From Corallococcus sp. EGB (GTDB lineage Bacteria; Myxococcota; Myxococcia; Myxococcales; Myxococcaceae): DNA of 64,000 nt. The notes below the pieces were generated by a model. The model was not told where the DNA came from, did no database searches, and worked only from the letters and a program-made list of their open reading frames with translations. The position numbers were made by a program, and so were the translations under genes. How positions within the stretch are numbered: the stretch's first letter is position 1; each line of letters begins with the position of its first letter. Positions 25,575 to 32,855 of this stretch are shown here, piece by piece. The DNA lies in assembly GCF_019968905.1 (NCBI RefSeq), contig NZ_CP079946.1:682001-746000 (forward strand), read 5' to 3'.

Positions 25575-26829
25575 AGCGCGCTCCGGCGCGCTCCGGGTCG
25601 GGTGCGGGCTTCAGCGCGGGGAAGGAGAGGAGGAACACCGCGCCGCCTTCCGGGCGGTTGGCCGCGGTGAGCGTGCCGCCCGCTTGCGTCACCACGTCGT
25701 GGGCCATGGACAGCCCCAGGCCGGTGCCCTTGTCGCCCTTGGTGGAGAAGAAGGGCTTGAAGATGCTCGACAGGTGCTCCTCGGGGATGCCGGTGCCCTC
25801 GTCCTCCACGGTGAGCCGCACGGCCTTGCCGGCCTTGAAGGCCCGCACGCGGATGGTGCCGCCCCGGGGCATGGCGTCGCGCGCGTTGATGAGCAGGTTG
25901 ATGACGACGTAGCGCAGCTCCATGGCGGACCCGGAGATGCCGGGGAGCCCTTCGGGAAGCGCCACGTCCAGGCGCACCGGGTGGCCGCCCTGGCGCGCCT
26001 GGTGCTCGATGCCGCCCCGGATGATGTCCACCGCGTCGCGGACCACGTCCGCCAGCTGGACGCGCTCCCGGGCGGTGCCGGGCTTGCGGCGGGAGAAGTC
26101 CTGGAGCCGGCCCACGCGCGCCTCCGCGTCGGACACGATGCGGACGAGCGCGTCCAGGTGCTGCGGTCCCTGACCCGTGGGGACCACGTCGTGCTGGAGC
26201 AGCTCCAGCCGCAACCGCATGGCGTTGAGCGTGGAGCGCAGATCGTGCGCGATGCCCGCCGCCAGCTCGCCCAGGGCGCGCACCTTCTCGCGCTCCAGCA
26301 GGGTGGAGCGCGCGATGACCAGCTCCTCCTCCGCGCGCACCTGTTCGGTGATGTCTCGCGCGAGCACCAGCACCTGCCCCTGCATCTGACCGGTGACGCG
26401 CTCGGTGCGCACCTCCAGCACCCGGGGCTGGGGCTCGCGCGCCTGCCGGTAGCGGGCGACGCGCGCCGTGCCTTCGGTGAACGCGAGCACCGCCGCGGCC
26501 TCCGCCTGGCCCACGTCGCGCAGGGCCATCCGCTCCGCGCCATCCTCGTCGCGCCGCCAGGGGCCGCGCAGCCGCCCCAGCGCGTGCCAGCGGCCATTGG
26601 CCACCACCACGGTGGTGGCGTTCATCACCGCGAGCGCGCTGTCGCTGGTCTCCAGCGCCCAACGCGACAGCTGGAAGGTGATGACCTGCCGCCGGGTGTG
26701 CTCGCCCAGCTTGCGCACCAGGGCGGCGTGCTTCTTCATGAGCTCGCGGTACTTGCGCAGCAGCCCCGGGGGTTCCTGGACGCCGGGCTCCGGGACGGAG
26801 GGGGGCGGGGATGCGCGGCGCGGGCTCAT
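25573..26829 (-). CDS. PAS sensor histidine kinase
   Basis: 418 residues from ATG 26829, which overlaps the cheR stop by ATGA. A longer open frame exists upstream but lies within cheR. Short coiled coil (20-50), PAS-like domain (about 55-165, ending DITEQVRAEEEL), phosphoacceptor His195 in GELAAGIAHDLRSTLNAM, then NLLINARDAMP, DEGTGIPEEH and GTGLGLSMAHDVV. The IAHDLRS motif is of the NtrB/HisKA-like subgroup. Cytoplasmic. In many genomes the same PAS-kinase part is the C-terminus of a CheB-CheR-PAS-kinase fusion; here it is separate but coupled to cheR. Confidence 0.9.
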   Translation of the reverse strand: MSPRRASPPPSVPEPGVQEPPGLLRKYRELMKKHAALVRKLGEHTRRQVITFQLSRWALETSDSALAVMNATTVVVANGRWHALGRLRGPWRRDEDGAERMALRDVGQAEAAAVLAFTEGTARVARYRQAREPQPRVLEVRTERVTGQMQGQVLVLARDITEQVRAEEELVIARSTLLEREKVRALGELAAGIAHDLRSTLNAMRLRLELLQHDVVPTGQGPQHLDALVRIVSDAEARVGRLQDFSRRKPGTARERVQLADVVRDAVDIIRGGIEHQARQGGHPVRLDVALPEGLPGISGSAMELRYVVINLLINARDAMPRGGTIRVRAFKAGKAVRLTVEDEGTGIPEEHLSSIFKPFFSTKGDKGTGLGLSMAHDVVTQAGGTLTAANRPEGGAVFLLSFPALKPAPDPERAGAR

Positions 26830-28760
26830 GCCTTGAGCCTCTCTTGCAGGCGCCGGTTCTCCTCCAGCAGGGCGGTGGCACGGGTGGTGTCCTCGAAGAG
26901 GATGATGGAGCCCAGCGCCTGCGTGTCGGTGATGAGCGGCGTGGCCACCACCGTGGCGCTGCCCTTCCCCCCGTGCGGCAGCTGGTAGGGGATGTTCTCC
27001 AGGCGCAGCGAGCGGTTCTCCTGGAGGTGGCGGCGCAGCTTGAGCAGCAGCGCGCGCTTGAGCGCGGGCACGTGCAGGGTCCACAGCAGCTGGCCCACCG
27101 TCTCGCGCTCGGTGAGCCCCAGAAGCCGCTCCGCGGCCAGGTTCCAGGTGGTGATGCGGCCTTCGCCGTCCAGCACCAGCACCGCGGCGGAGAGGGTGCG
27201 GATGATGGTGTGCTGGCAGAAGGTGAGCGCGTCCATCTCCAGCGTGCGGTGCGCCAGCTCGCGGTTGGTGGCGTCCAGCTCCGAGTTGGCGGACTGGAGC
27301 TCCTCGTTCGTCGTCTCCAGCTCCTCGTTGGTGGACTGGAGCTCCTCGTTCGTCGTCTGCAGCTCCTCGTTCGCGGACTGGAGCTCCTCGTTGGTCGTCT
27401 CCAGCTCCTCGTTGGACGCGCGCAGCTCCTCCGTGGAGGACTGCATCCGCAGTTGGAGGGCCTTCAGCTCATCCTGCGCCGCGCGCAGGTCCTGCTCCAC
27501 GTCGCGCAGGTGGCTGATGTCGTGGGTGATGTAGAGCAGGCCCTGCCGCTCCCCGGACGCGTCGCGCAGGGGCACCACCTGGGTGCGCACGGCGAGGGGC
27601 TCTCCGGTGGCGACCTCGATGAGGCCGTCCGCCGTCTCCCGCTCGGAGCTGCCGGAGCGCACGCGCTGGCTCTGCTCGACGAGCAGGTCGCCGCTGAGGC
27701 CCGGCAGGCCCAGCGTGGCCAGCTTCCTGCCCAGCAGCTCGCCCTCGTTGCGGCTCCACAGCCGGGCCGCCGCGCGGCTCCACAGCGTCACCGTGCCGTC
27801 GTTGTCCGTGGCGATGTGCGGACACGGGTGCGAGTCCAGCAGGTTGCGCAGGAAGGAGCGCTCGGAGTCCTGGCTGGGTTCGAGCAGGCGCGGCAGGCTC
27901 GTGGGCTCCGGGGGCAGCCGGTCCTGCGTCGTGCTGGTGACCTCCGCCTGCCCGTCCTTGCGGTAGATGCGCCGGGTCAGGTCGATGGGCCGGAAGAGCC
28001 GCGCCGCGAAGGGGATGAGCTCCGAGCGGCCCAGCACCATCAGCCCGTTGCGCCGCAGCGCGAACTGGAAGCGCGCCAGCACCCGCTTCTGCAGCTCGGA
28101 GTCCAGGTAGATGAAGACGTTGCGGCACAGGATGATGTCGATGCGCGACACCGGCGCGTCCGACACCAGGTTGTTCACCCCGAACACCACCGCGCGGCGG
28201 ATCTCCTTGCGCACCGTGTAGCTGTTGCCGGTGCGCACGAAGAAGCGCGCCAGCCGCTCCGCGGAGACATTCTCCAGCTGCTCCGGCGAATAGATGCCCC
28301 GGCGCGCGGTGGCGATGGCGTCCTCGTCCACGTCGGTGCCGAACACCTTCAGCTCCGGACCCGGGTAGCCCGGCCCCATCGCCTCCGCCGCGATGATGGC
28401 CAGCGAGTACGCCTCCTCACCGGTGGCGCAGCCCGCGCTCCAGATGCGCAGCTCCGCGTCCGGCCGCTGGCGCACGAGCTCCGTCATGCTCTGCTCCAGC
28501 GCCTGCCAGACCTCGCGGTCCCGGAAGAAGCTGGTCAGCTTGATGAGCATGGAGGAGACCAACGTGCTCACCTCGGTGGGGTCCCGCTCCAACAACGCCA
28601 GGTAGGCCGCCCGGCTGCGACAGCGCGTCGCCTGCATCCGTCGCTCGATGCGACGCTGAAGCGTAGCCCGCTTGTAGTTGCGGAAGTCGAAGTTCCTCAC
28701 CTGACGGACCTTCTCCAGGATGGCTTCGAGCTCGCTGTCGCGGGGAGGCTTGGTCGCCAT
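26826..28760 (-). CDS. cheR: CheR-type methyltransferase fused to PAS domains
   Basis: 644 residues. CheR N-terminal helices (FDFRNYKRATLQRRIERRM) and SAM-binding domain with WSAGCATGEEAYSLA, FGTDVDEDAI and DIILCRNVFIYLD, about residues 20-275. Then a PAS region (320-410), a coiled coil of about nine heptads based on T-N-E-E-L-Q/E-S (410-475), and a second PAS (475-600). It methylates glutamates of chemoreceptors or related sensors; the PAS parts suggest signal-dependent control. No chemoreceptor is seen nearby, so the target is unknown. Overlaps the kinase gene downstream. Confidence 0.92.
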   Translation of the reverse strand: MATKPPRDSELEAILEKVRQVRNFDFRNYKRATLQRRIERRMQATRCRSRAAYLALLERDPTEVSTLVSSMLIKLTSFFRDREVWQALEQSMTELVRQRPDAELRIWSAGCATGEEAYSLAIIAAEAMGPGYPGPELKVFGTDVDEDAIATARRGIYSPEQLENVSAERLARFFVRTGNSYTVRKEIRRAVVFGVNNLVSDAPVSRIDIILCRNVFIYLDSELQKRVLARFQFALRRNGLMVLGRSELIPFAARLFRPIDLTRRIYRKDGQAEVTSTTQDRLPPEPTSLPRLLEPSQDSERSFLRNLLDSHPCPHIATDNDGTVTLWSRAAARLWSRNEGELLGRKLATLGLPGLSGDLLVEQSQRVRSGSSERETADGLIEVATGEPLAVRTQVVPLRDASGERQGLLYITHDISHLRDVEQDLRAAQDELKALQLRMQSSTEELRASNEELETTNEELQSANEELQTTNEELQSTNEELETTNEELQSANSELDATNRELAHRTLEMDALTFCQHTIIRTLSAAVLVLDGEGRITTWNLAAERLLGLTERETVGQLLWTLHVPALKRALLLKLRRHLQENRSLRLENIPYQLPHGGKGSATVVATPLITDTQALGSIILFEDTTRATALLEENRRLQERLKA

Positions 28761-28943
28761 GCGACGGACCTAACCCAAGGGTTTTGACCGGGCAAGACCG
28801 GCAACTCCCCTCTTCCGAGAGCATCACCGGCCGCACTCCTCGTCTGGGTCTCCGACGACAAAACGTTCGCTGGCCCTCTTCCCTGGCCGGTGGAGACAGG
28901 TGTCACTTCAAAGGGGCCGTGCGGATGGCGTACCGTGGATCAT

Positions 28944-28978
28944 CCTTCCCAGGGGGTGATGGCCAGCTGTTGGGAAGG
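28944..28978 (+). promoter_or_regulatory. Inverted repeat enclosing the ribosome site of the LuxR-type regulator
   Basis: CCTTCCCA (28944-28951) and TGGGAAGG (28971-28978) pair perfectly around a 19-nt loop. The right arm is the purine-rich ribosome-binding sequence just before GTG 28984. Might limit translation or be an operator; inference only. Confidence 0.4.
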
Positions 28979-28983
28979 CAAGG

Positions 28984-29700
28984 GTGTCATCCATGGAGCT
29001 GAACTCAACGGGGCGGGAGATCCGCGTGGCGCTGCTGGAGGATCAGCAGGTGTTCCGCGAGAGCCTGGTGGCCCTGCTCGAACACGCGGGGATGAAGGTG
29101 GTGGCCCGGTGCGCGGAAGCGAGCTCGTTCCTGTCCAACATGCGCGCGGCCGCGCCCGACGTCGCCGTGGTGGACCTGCAGCTGGAGAACTTGAGCCGCG
29201 ATGCCCCCATGGGCAGCGAAGGACCGGAGGCCGGACTCAACGCGCTGAAGTACCTGCATGACTTCCACCCGCAGGTGCGCGCGCTGGTGCTGTCCGGGCA
29301 CCACGAGCCGGAGGTGGTGGAGCGCTGCTTCCAGGCGGGAGCGGCGGGCTACCTGTGCAAGCTCAACGTGGGGTGTGACGACGTGGTGCGCGCGGTGGGG
29401 CGCGTGGCCCGGGGCGAGCGGCTCTTGCCCGTGGACATGCTCCACGCCAACGTCATGCACCTGGAGGACCTCCAGGTGCCGGCCTCCGCGCTGTCGCGGC
29501 TGACCCTTCGTGAGCGGGAGGTGCTGGGCTACGTGGCGGCCGGCGCGGACAACCTGAAGATCGCCGCGCACCTGGGCATCACCGAGCGCACGGTGAAGGC
29601 CCACCTCACGAGCATCTACCGCAAGCTGGGGCCGGAGAACCGCGCCCAGCTCGCGGTGATGGCGTGCGAGCTGGGCGTACCCCGCCCCGTGCTGGCCTGA
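28984..29700 (+). CDS. NarL/LuxR-type response regulator
   Basis: 238 residues from GTG 28984 (ATG 28993 is possible). Receiver domain with acidic LLEDQQ, phosphoacceptor Asp in VAVVDLQLE, Lys in GYLCKLN, then a LuxR-type helix-turn-helix LTLREREVLGYVAAGADNLK and GITERTVKAHLTSIYRKLG. The receiver has an insert after the phosphoacceptor (NLSRDAPMGSEGPEAG). It is read divergently from cheR and is the natural DNA-binding output for the kinase at 25573, which is inference from position. Confidence 0.92.
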   Translation: MSSMELNSTGREIRVALLEDQQVFRESLVALLEHAGMKVVARCAEASSFLSNMRAAAPDVAVVDLQLENLSRDAPMGSEGPEAGLNALKYLHDFHPQVRALVLSGHHEPEVVERCFQAGAAGYLCKLNVGCDDVVRAVGRVARGERLLPVDMLHANVMHLEDLQVPASALSRLTLREREVLGYVAAGADNLKIAAHLGITERTVKAHLTSIYRKLGPENRAQLAVMACELGVPRPVLA

Positions 29701-29709
29701 CGCGCCTGC

Positions 29710-30501
29710 TCAGGGCGACGCGGTTGCTTCCGCGTCGTCCCGGGGGGCGCCCAGGTGCTGGAGGAACCACTCCCCGGCGAGCGCGGCCACCTGCTCCAGC
29801 TCCGACTCCTCCTCGAAGTGGTGGGTGGCGCCCGGGATGATGGCCATGCGCTTGTCGGCGCGGAGCGCTTCATGGGCCCGGTGGTTGATGTCCAGGCCCA
29901 GCGTGTCCGCGCCGCCCACCAGGAGCAGGGTGGGGGCCTGCACCTTCGGCAGCACCGCGCCTGCCAGGTCCGGGCGTCCGCCGCGCGACACGACGGCCTC
30001 CACCTGGTCGGGCCGGAAGGCCGCGGCCGCCAGCGCCGCGCCCGCGCCGGTGTGCGCGCCGAAGTAGCCCACGCGCAGGCCCGAGGTGAGGGGCTCGCGC
30101 TGGAGCCACCGCGCCGCGCCCGCCATGCGCATGCCCAACAGGCCCACGTTGAAGCGCAGCTGCCGCGTGCGGCGCTCCTCCATCTCCTCGCGGGTCAGCA
30201 GGTCCATCAGCAGGGTGCCCAGCCCCATCGCCTGGAACAGGCTCGCGGTCTGCGCGAGCCGTGGACTCTGGAGGCTGCTGTCGCTGCCGCGCGCCAGCAC
30301 CACCACGCCCCGGGCCCCCGCGGGCACCGCCAGCCGCCCTCGGACGAGGACGGAATCATCGACCGGCACCTGCACCTCGCGCTCCAGATGCGTGCGCGAC
30401 GCCGGTCTGACACCACGTTGCGCCTGCGACTCCCGCGCCTCCTCCCACTCGTGGTCCTGCCCCACCGCCTTCAACCCCGTTCGTGACCGGGGACCTGGCA
30501 T
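29710..30501 (-). CDS. Degenerate dienelactone-hydrolase-like alpha/beta protein (nucleophile lost)
   Basis: 263 residues from ATG 30501, chosen for its GGAGGAG ribosome site 5 bp upstream. It shares most blocks with the intact hydrolase at 6304: LLMDLLTREE, VVSRGGRPDLAGAVLP, PTLLLVGGADT, IPGATHHFEEE (His227). But the nucleophile elbow reads Gly-Ala-His150-Thr-Gly where the paralogue has Gly-Ser-Ser-Thr-Gly, and the oxyanion His-Gly is changed to Arg-Gly (LARGSDSS). It is therefore probably not a Ser hydrolase; it may be a binding protein. An N-terminal extension of about 40 charged residues is unique to it. Confidence 0.75.
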   Translation of the reverse strand: MPGPRSRTGLKAVGQDHEWEEARESQAQRGVRPASRTHLEREVQVPVDDSVLVRGRLAVPAGARGVVVLARGSDSSLQSPRLAQTASLFQAMGLGTLLMDLLTREEMEERRTRQLRFNVGLLGMRMAGAARWLQREPLTSGLRVGYFGAHTGAGAALAAAAFRPDQVEAVVSRGGRPDLAGAVLPKVQAPTLLLVGGADTLGLDINHRAHEALRADKRMAIIPGATHHFEEESELEQVAALAGEWFLQHLGAPRDDAEATASP

Positions 30502-30666
30502 ACAGGCTCCTCCCGTCTGCGTTTGGCTGATTACAGCGTCCGGCTGAGTCACAGTCTGGCCACGGCCCCTTCCGGTGTGACCTGCCGCAAGGTGCCGGGT
30601 GTCCAGCGTAGGACAGGCCCGCGGGACAGGGGAGGACGCCTGGGGTGGGGGCCGGCCGCCGGGACG

Positions 30667-31713
30667 TCAGGGCTTCGTGGCGACCACCAACTCGAAGGGG
30701 CCGGGGAGCACGTGCGCGTGCGTGAAGCCCGCGGCGGTGAGCGCCTCCAGGTAGAACTCCACCTCGCGCAGCCGGCTCACGCACGTGTCCACGCCGATGA
30801 GGAAGTAGGACCAGAAGAACTGGGCCGCCAGCCGCTCCGGGGTGCGGAACTCCTCGCAGATGAGCACGCGTCCGCCGGAGGGCAGGGCGGTGAAGGCCGC
30901 CTGCATCAGCGACCGCGCCACCTCCGCGGGCCAGTCATGCAGCACGCGCACGAAGGACAGCGCGTCGTAGCCCCGGGGCAGCGGCTCCTTCAGGAAGTCG
31001 CCGCCCACGAAGCCCAGCCGTCCGGCGGAGAGGCCCGCGCGCTCGCGCGTGCGCGCGACGAGGGCTTCCGTGGCGGGCAGGTTGTAGACGTCCACGGAGA
31101 GCGACGGGTGCTGGCGCAGCAGGGCTTCCGCGAGCGTGCCGTCCCCGCCGCCCACGTCGAGCAGCCGGGCCTCGGAAGGCCACAGGGCGCCCGCGTGCGC
31201 GCGGAACGTCTCCAGGATGGGGCCCAGGCCCGCGGCCATGCTGGCCTCGAAGCCCTCCACCTGTTCGGGCGTGCGCGGAGGCCAGTCGAACGACGCGGCG
31301 GACATGGAGTGCTGGCCGTGCAGCGTCTCCGGCAGCCGGCCATGCAGGGCCCTCCAGTCGTACTTCTCGCGGTCGCGCTCCAGCGACCCCGGGCCGAGCA
31401 CGGCTTCCGCCGCCGCGCGCAGGCCGGGCGCGCCGCGGTAGCGCGCCGCCTCCAGCGCGTCGCAGGTCTGCTCGCGCTGCACCAGTCCCAGGCTCTCCAG
31501 GCAGTCGAGGAACTTGTAGAGCCGCTTGGGGACCAGGCCGTGCTTCGTGGCCAGTTCTCCCAGCGTCACGGGGCCGGGCTCCAGCGCGTCCAGCAGGCCC
31601 AGCTTCAGCGCCGTCTCCACGACGTCCATCGCGCGGGCGCCGTTGAACAGCAGGTGCAGGAGGGCGCGGGGCGACGGCGCCTCACGCGTGAAGGGAGGCA
31701 TCGGGCTGCTCAT
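30667..31713 (-). CDS. SAM-dependent methyltransferase of the O-methyltransferase (Methyltransf_2) type
   Basis: 348 residues from ATG 31713, overlapping the kynureninase stop. N-terminal winged-helix dimerisation domain (ALKLGLLDALEPGPVTLGEL) and a SAM site LLDVGGGDGTLAEALLR (about residues 185-200), then FVGGDFLKEPLP and VLHDWP with the catalytic His position of the family, and GRVLICEEF. These enzymes methylate small aromatic or polyketide products; the hydroxykynurenine C-methyltransferase of actinomycin precursor pathways is of similar size. Operon position after kynureninase and dioxygenase suggests a kynurenine, anthranilate or hydroxyanthranilate substrate. Confidence 0.85.
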   Translation of the reverse strand: MSSPMPPFTREAPSPRALLHLLFNGARAMDVVETALKLGLLDALEPGPVTLGELATKHGLVPKRLYKFLDCLESLGLVQREQTCDALEAARYRGAPGLRAAAEAVLGPGSLERDREKYDWRALHGRLPETLHGQHSMSAASFDWPPRTPEQVEGFEASMAAGLGPILETFRAHAGALWPSEARLLDVGGGDGTLAEALLRQHPSLSVDVYNLPATEALVARTRERAGLSAGRLGFVGGDFLKEPLPRGYDALSFVRVLHDWPAEVARSLMQAAFTALPSGGRVLICEEFRTPERLAAQFFWSYFLIGVDTCVSRLREVEFYLEALTAAGFTHAHVLPGPFELVVATKP

Positions 31714-32855
31714 GCGACCTCCTTGCGCTGCTCTTCGAGGAGCGCGTCCATGAAGGCGTCCACTTCCTCGGGCGTATTGTAGAAGTGCGGCGCGGCGCGC
31801 AGGTAGCCGCGGTGGCTGCAGATGAAGCCGCGCGCCACCAGCCGCTGGGTCACCTGCGCGTCGCCGGGGAAGCCCAGCGCCACCACGCCGCCGCGCTGGT
31901 GCGGCTCGCGCGGGGTCACCACGCGGAGGCCCGCCGCGTCCGCGCGCGCCATCAGCCGGTCGGTGAGCTTCAGCGAGTGCTCGCGCACGGCCTGGATGCC
32001 CACGCCCTTGAGCAGCTCCAGCCCGGGCCGGGACAGCAGCACCATGAGCGGCGCGGGCGTGCCGCCCATCATCCGCCGCGCATCCGGCGCGTAGTCCGTC
32101 GTCTGCTGGAAGCCGAGCGGCGAAGCTCCGGCCAGCCACCCGGTGACGGCGGGACGGAGCGCGGGCAGGAGCCCCGGGCGCACGTACAGGAACGCGGCCT
32201 CGGAGCCGCCCAGCCACTTGTGCGCGCCGCCCATGAGGAAGTCCACGTCGAGCGCGCGCACGTCGATGGGGACGGTGCCCACGGTCTGGTACGCGTCCGT
32301 GGCGATGAGGGCCCCGGCCGCGTGCGCCGCCTTCGCGATGCGCGCCAGGTCCAGCACGGCGCCGGTGGCGAAGGCGCCGTGGGCGACGCAGACGATGAGG
32401 GTGCGCGCGTCGATGGCCGCCTCCAGCGCGGCCTCGTCCACGCGGCCGTCCTTCGACGGGACGACGACCAGCTCCGCCCCGTAGCGCGCGAAGCCCTTCC
32501 AGATGAAGGGCACCGTGGGGAACTCCAGGTCGGTGATGACGACGCGGCGGCGCTCTCCGGTGAAGTCCAGGCACGAGGCCAGGCGCGACAGGTGCGCGCT
32601 CAGGTTGGTGTCCAGCGCCACGGAGCCGGCCGGCGCGCCGATGAGGTCCGCCACGCCGTCCGCGTACGCCTGCATCTGGGACAGCCAAGAGTCCCAGGTG
32701 TCATCGCGCCACGCGCGCATCGTCCCCCAGTACTGCGCCAGCACGCCCTCCACGGCCCGGGGCAGCGCCCCGGTGGAGTTGCTGTTGAGGTACGTGCAGG
32801 TCTGGAGCAGCGGGTACTCCGCGCGCAGGGCTCCCGGGAGTGCCGCGTCGCTCAC
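31710..32855 (-). CDS. kynU: Kynureninase-like PLP enzyme (aminotransferase class V fold)
   Basis: 381 residues. YLNSNSTGALPRAV at the N-terminus, PLP-binding Asp187 in IATDAYQTVGTVPIDV and Schiff-base Lys213 in GGAHKWLGGSEAAFLYVRP fit the kynureninase branch of fold-type I enzymes. Kynureninase splits kynurenine into anthranilate and alanine. At 381 residues it is somewhat shorter than classical enzymes (about 415). The start overlaps the dioxygenase stop by ATGA, so both are translated together, which supports the role. Other class V lyases cannot be excluded by sequence alone. Confidence 0.8.
   Translation of the reverse strand: MSDAALPGALRAEYPLLQTCTYLNSNSTGALPRAVEGVLAQYWGTMRAWRDDTWDSWLSQMQAYADGVADLIGAPAGSVALDTNLSAHLSRLASCLDFTGERRRVVITDLEFPTVPFIWKGFARYGAELVVVPSKDGRVDEAALEAAIDARTLIVCVAHGAFATGAVLDLARIAKAAHAAGALIATDAYQTVGTVPIDVRALDVDFLMGGAHKWLGGSEAAFLYVRPGLLPALRPAVTGWLAGASPLGFQQTTDYAPDARRMMGGTPAPLMVLLSRPGLELLKGVGIQAVREHSLKLTDRLMARADAAGLRVVTPREPHQRGGVVALGFPGDAQVTQRLVARGFICSHRGYLRAAPHFYNTPEEVDAFMDALLEEQRKEVA

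Noticed and set aside
29710-30501. The alpha/beta hydrolase as the missing kynurenine formamidase of the tryptophan operon.
   Set aside because: The nucleophile Ser is replaced by His and the oxyanion motif is altered; motifs are of the dienelactone hydrolase type.
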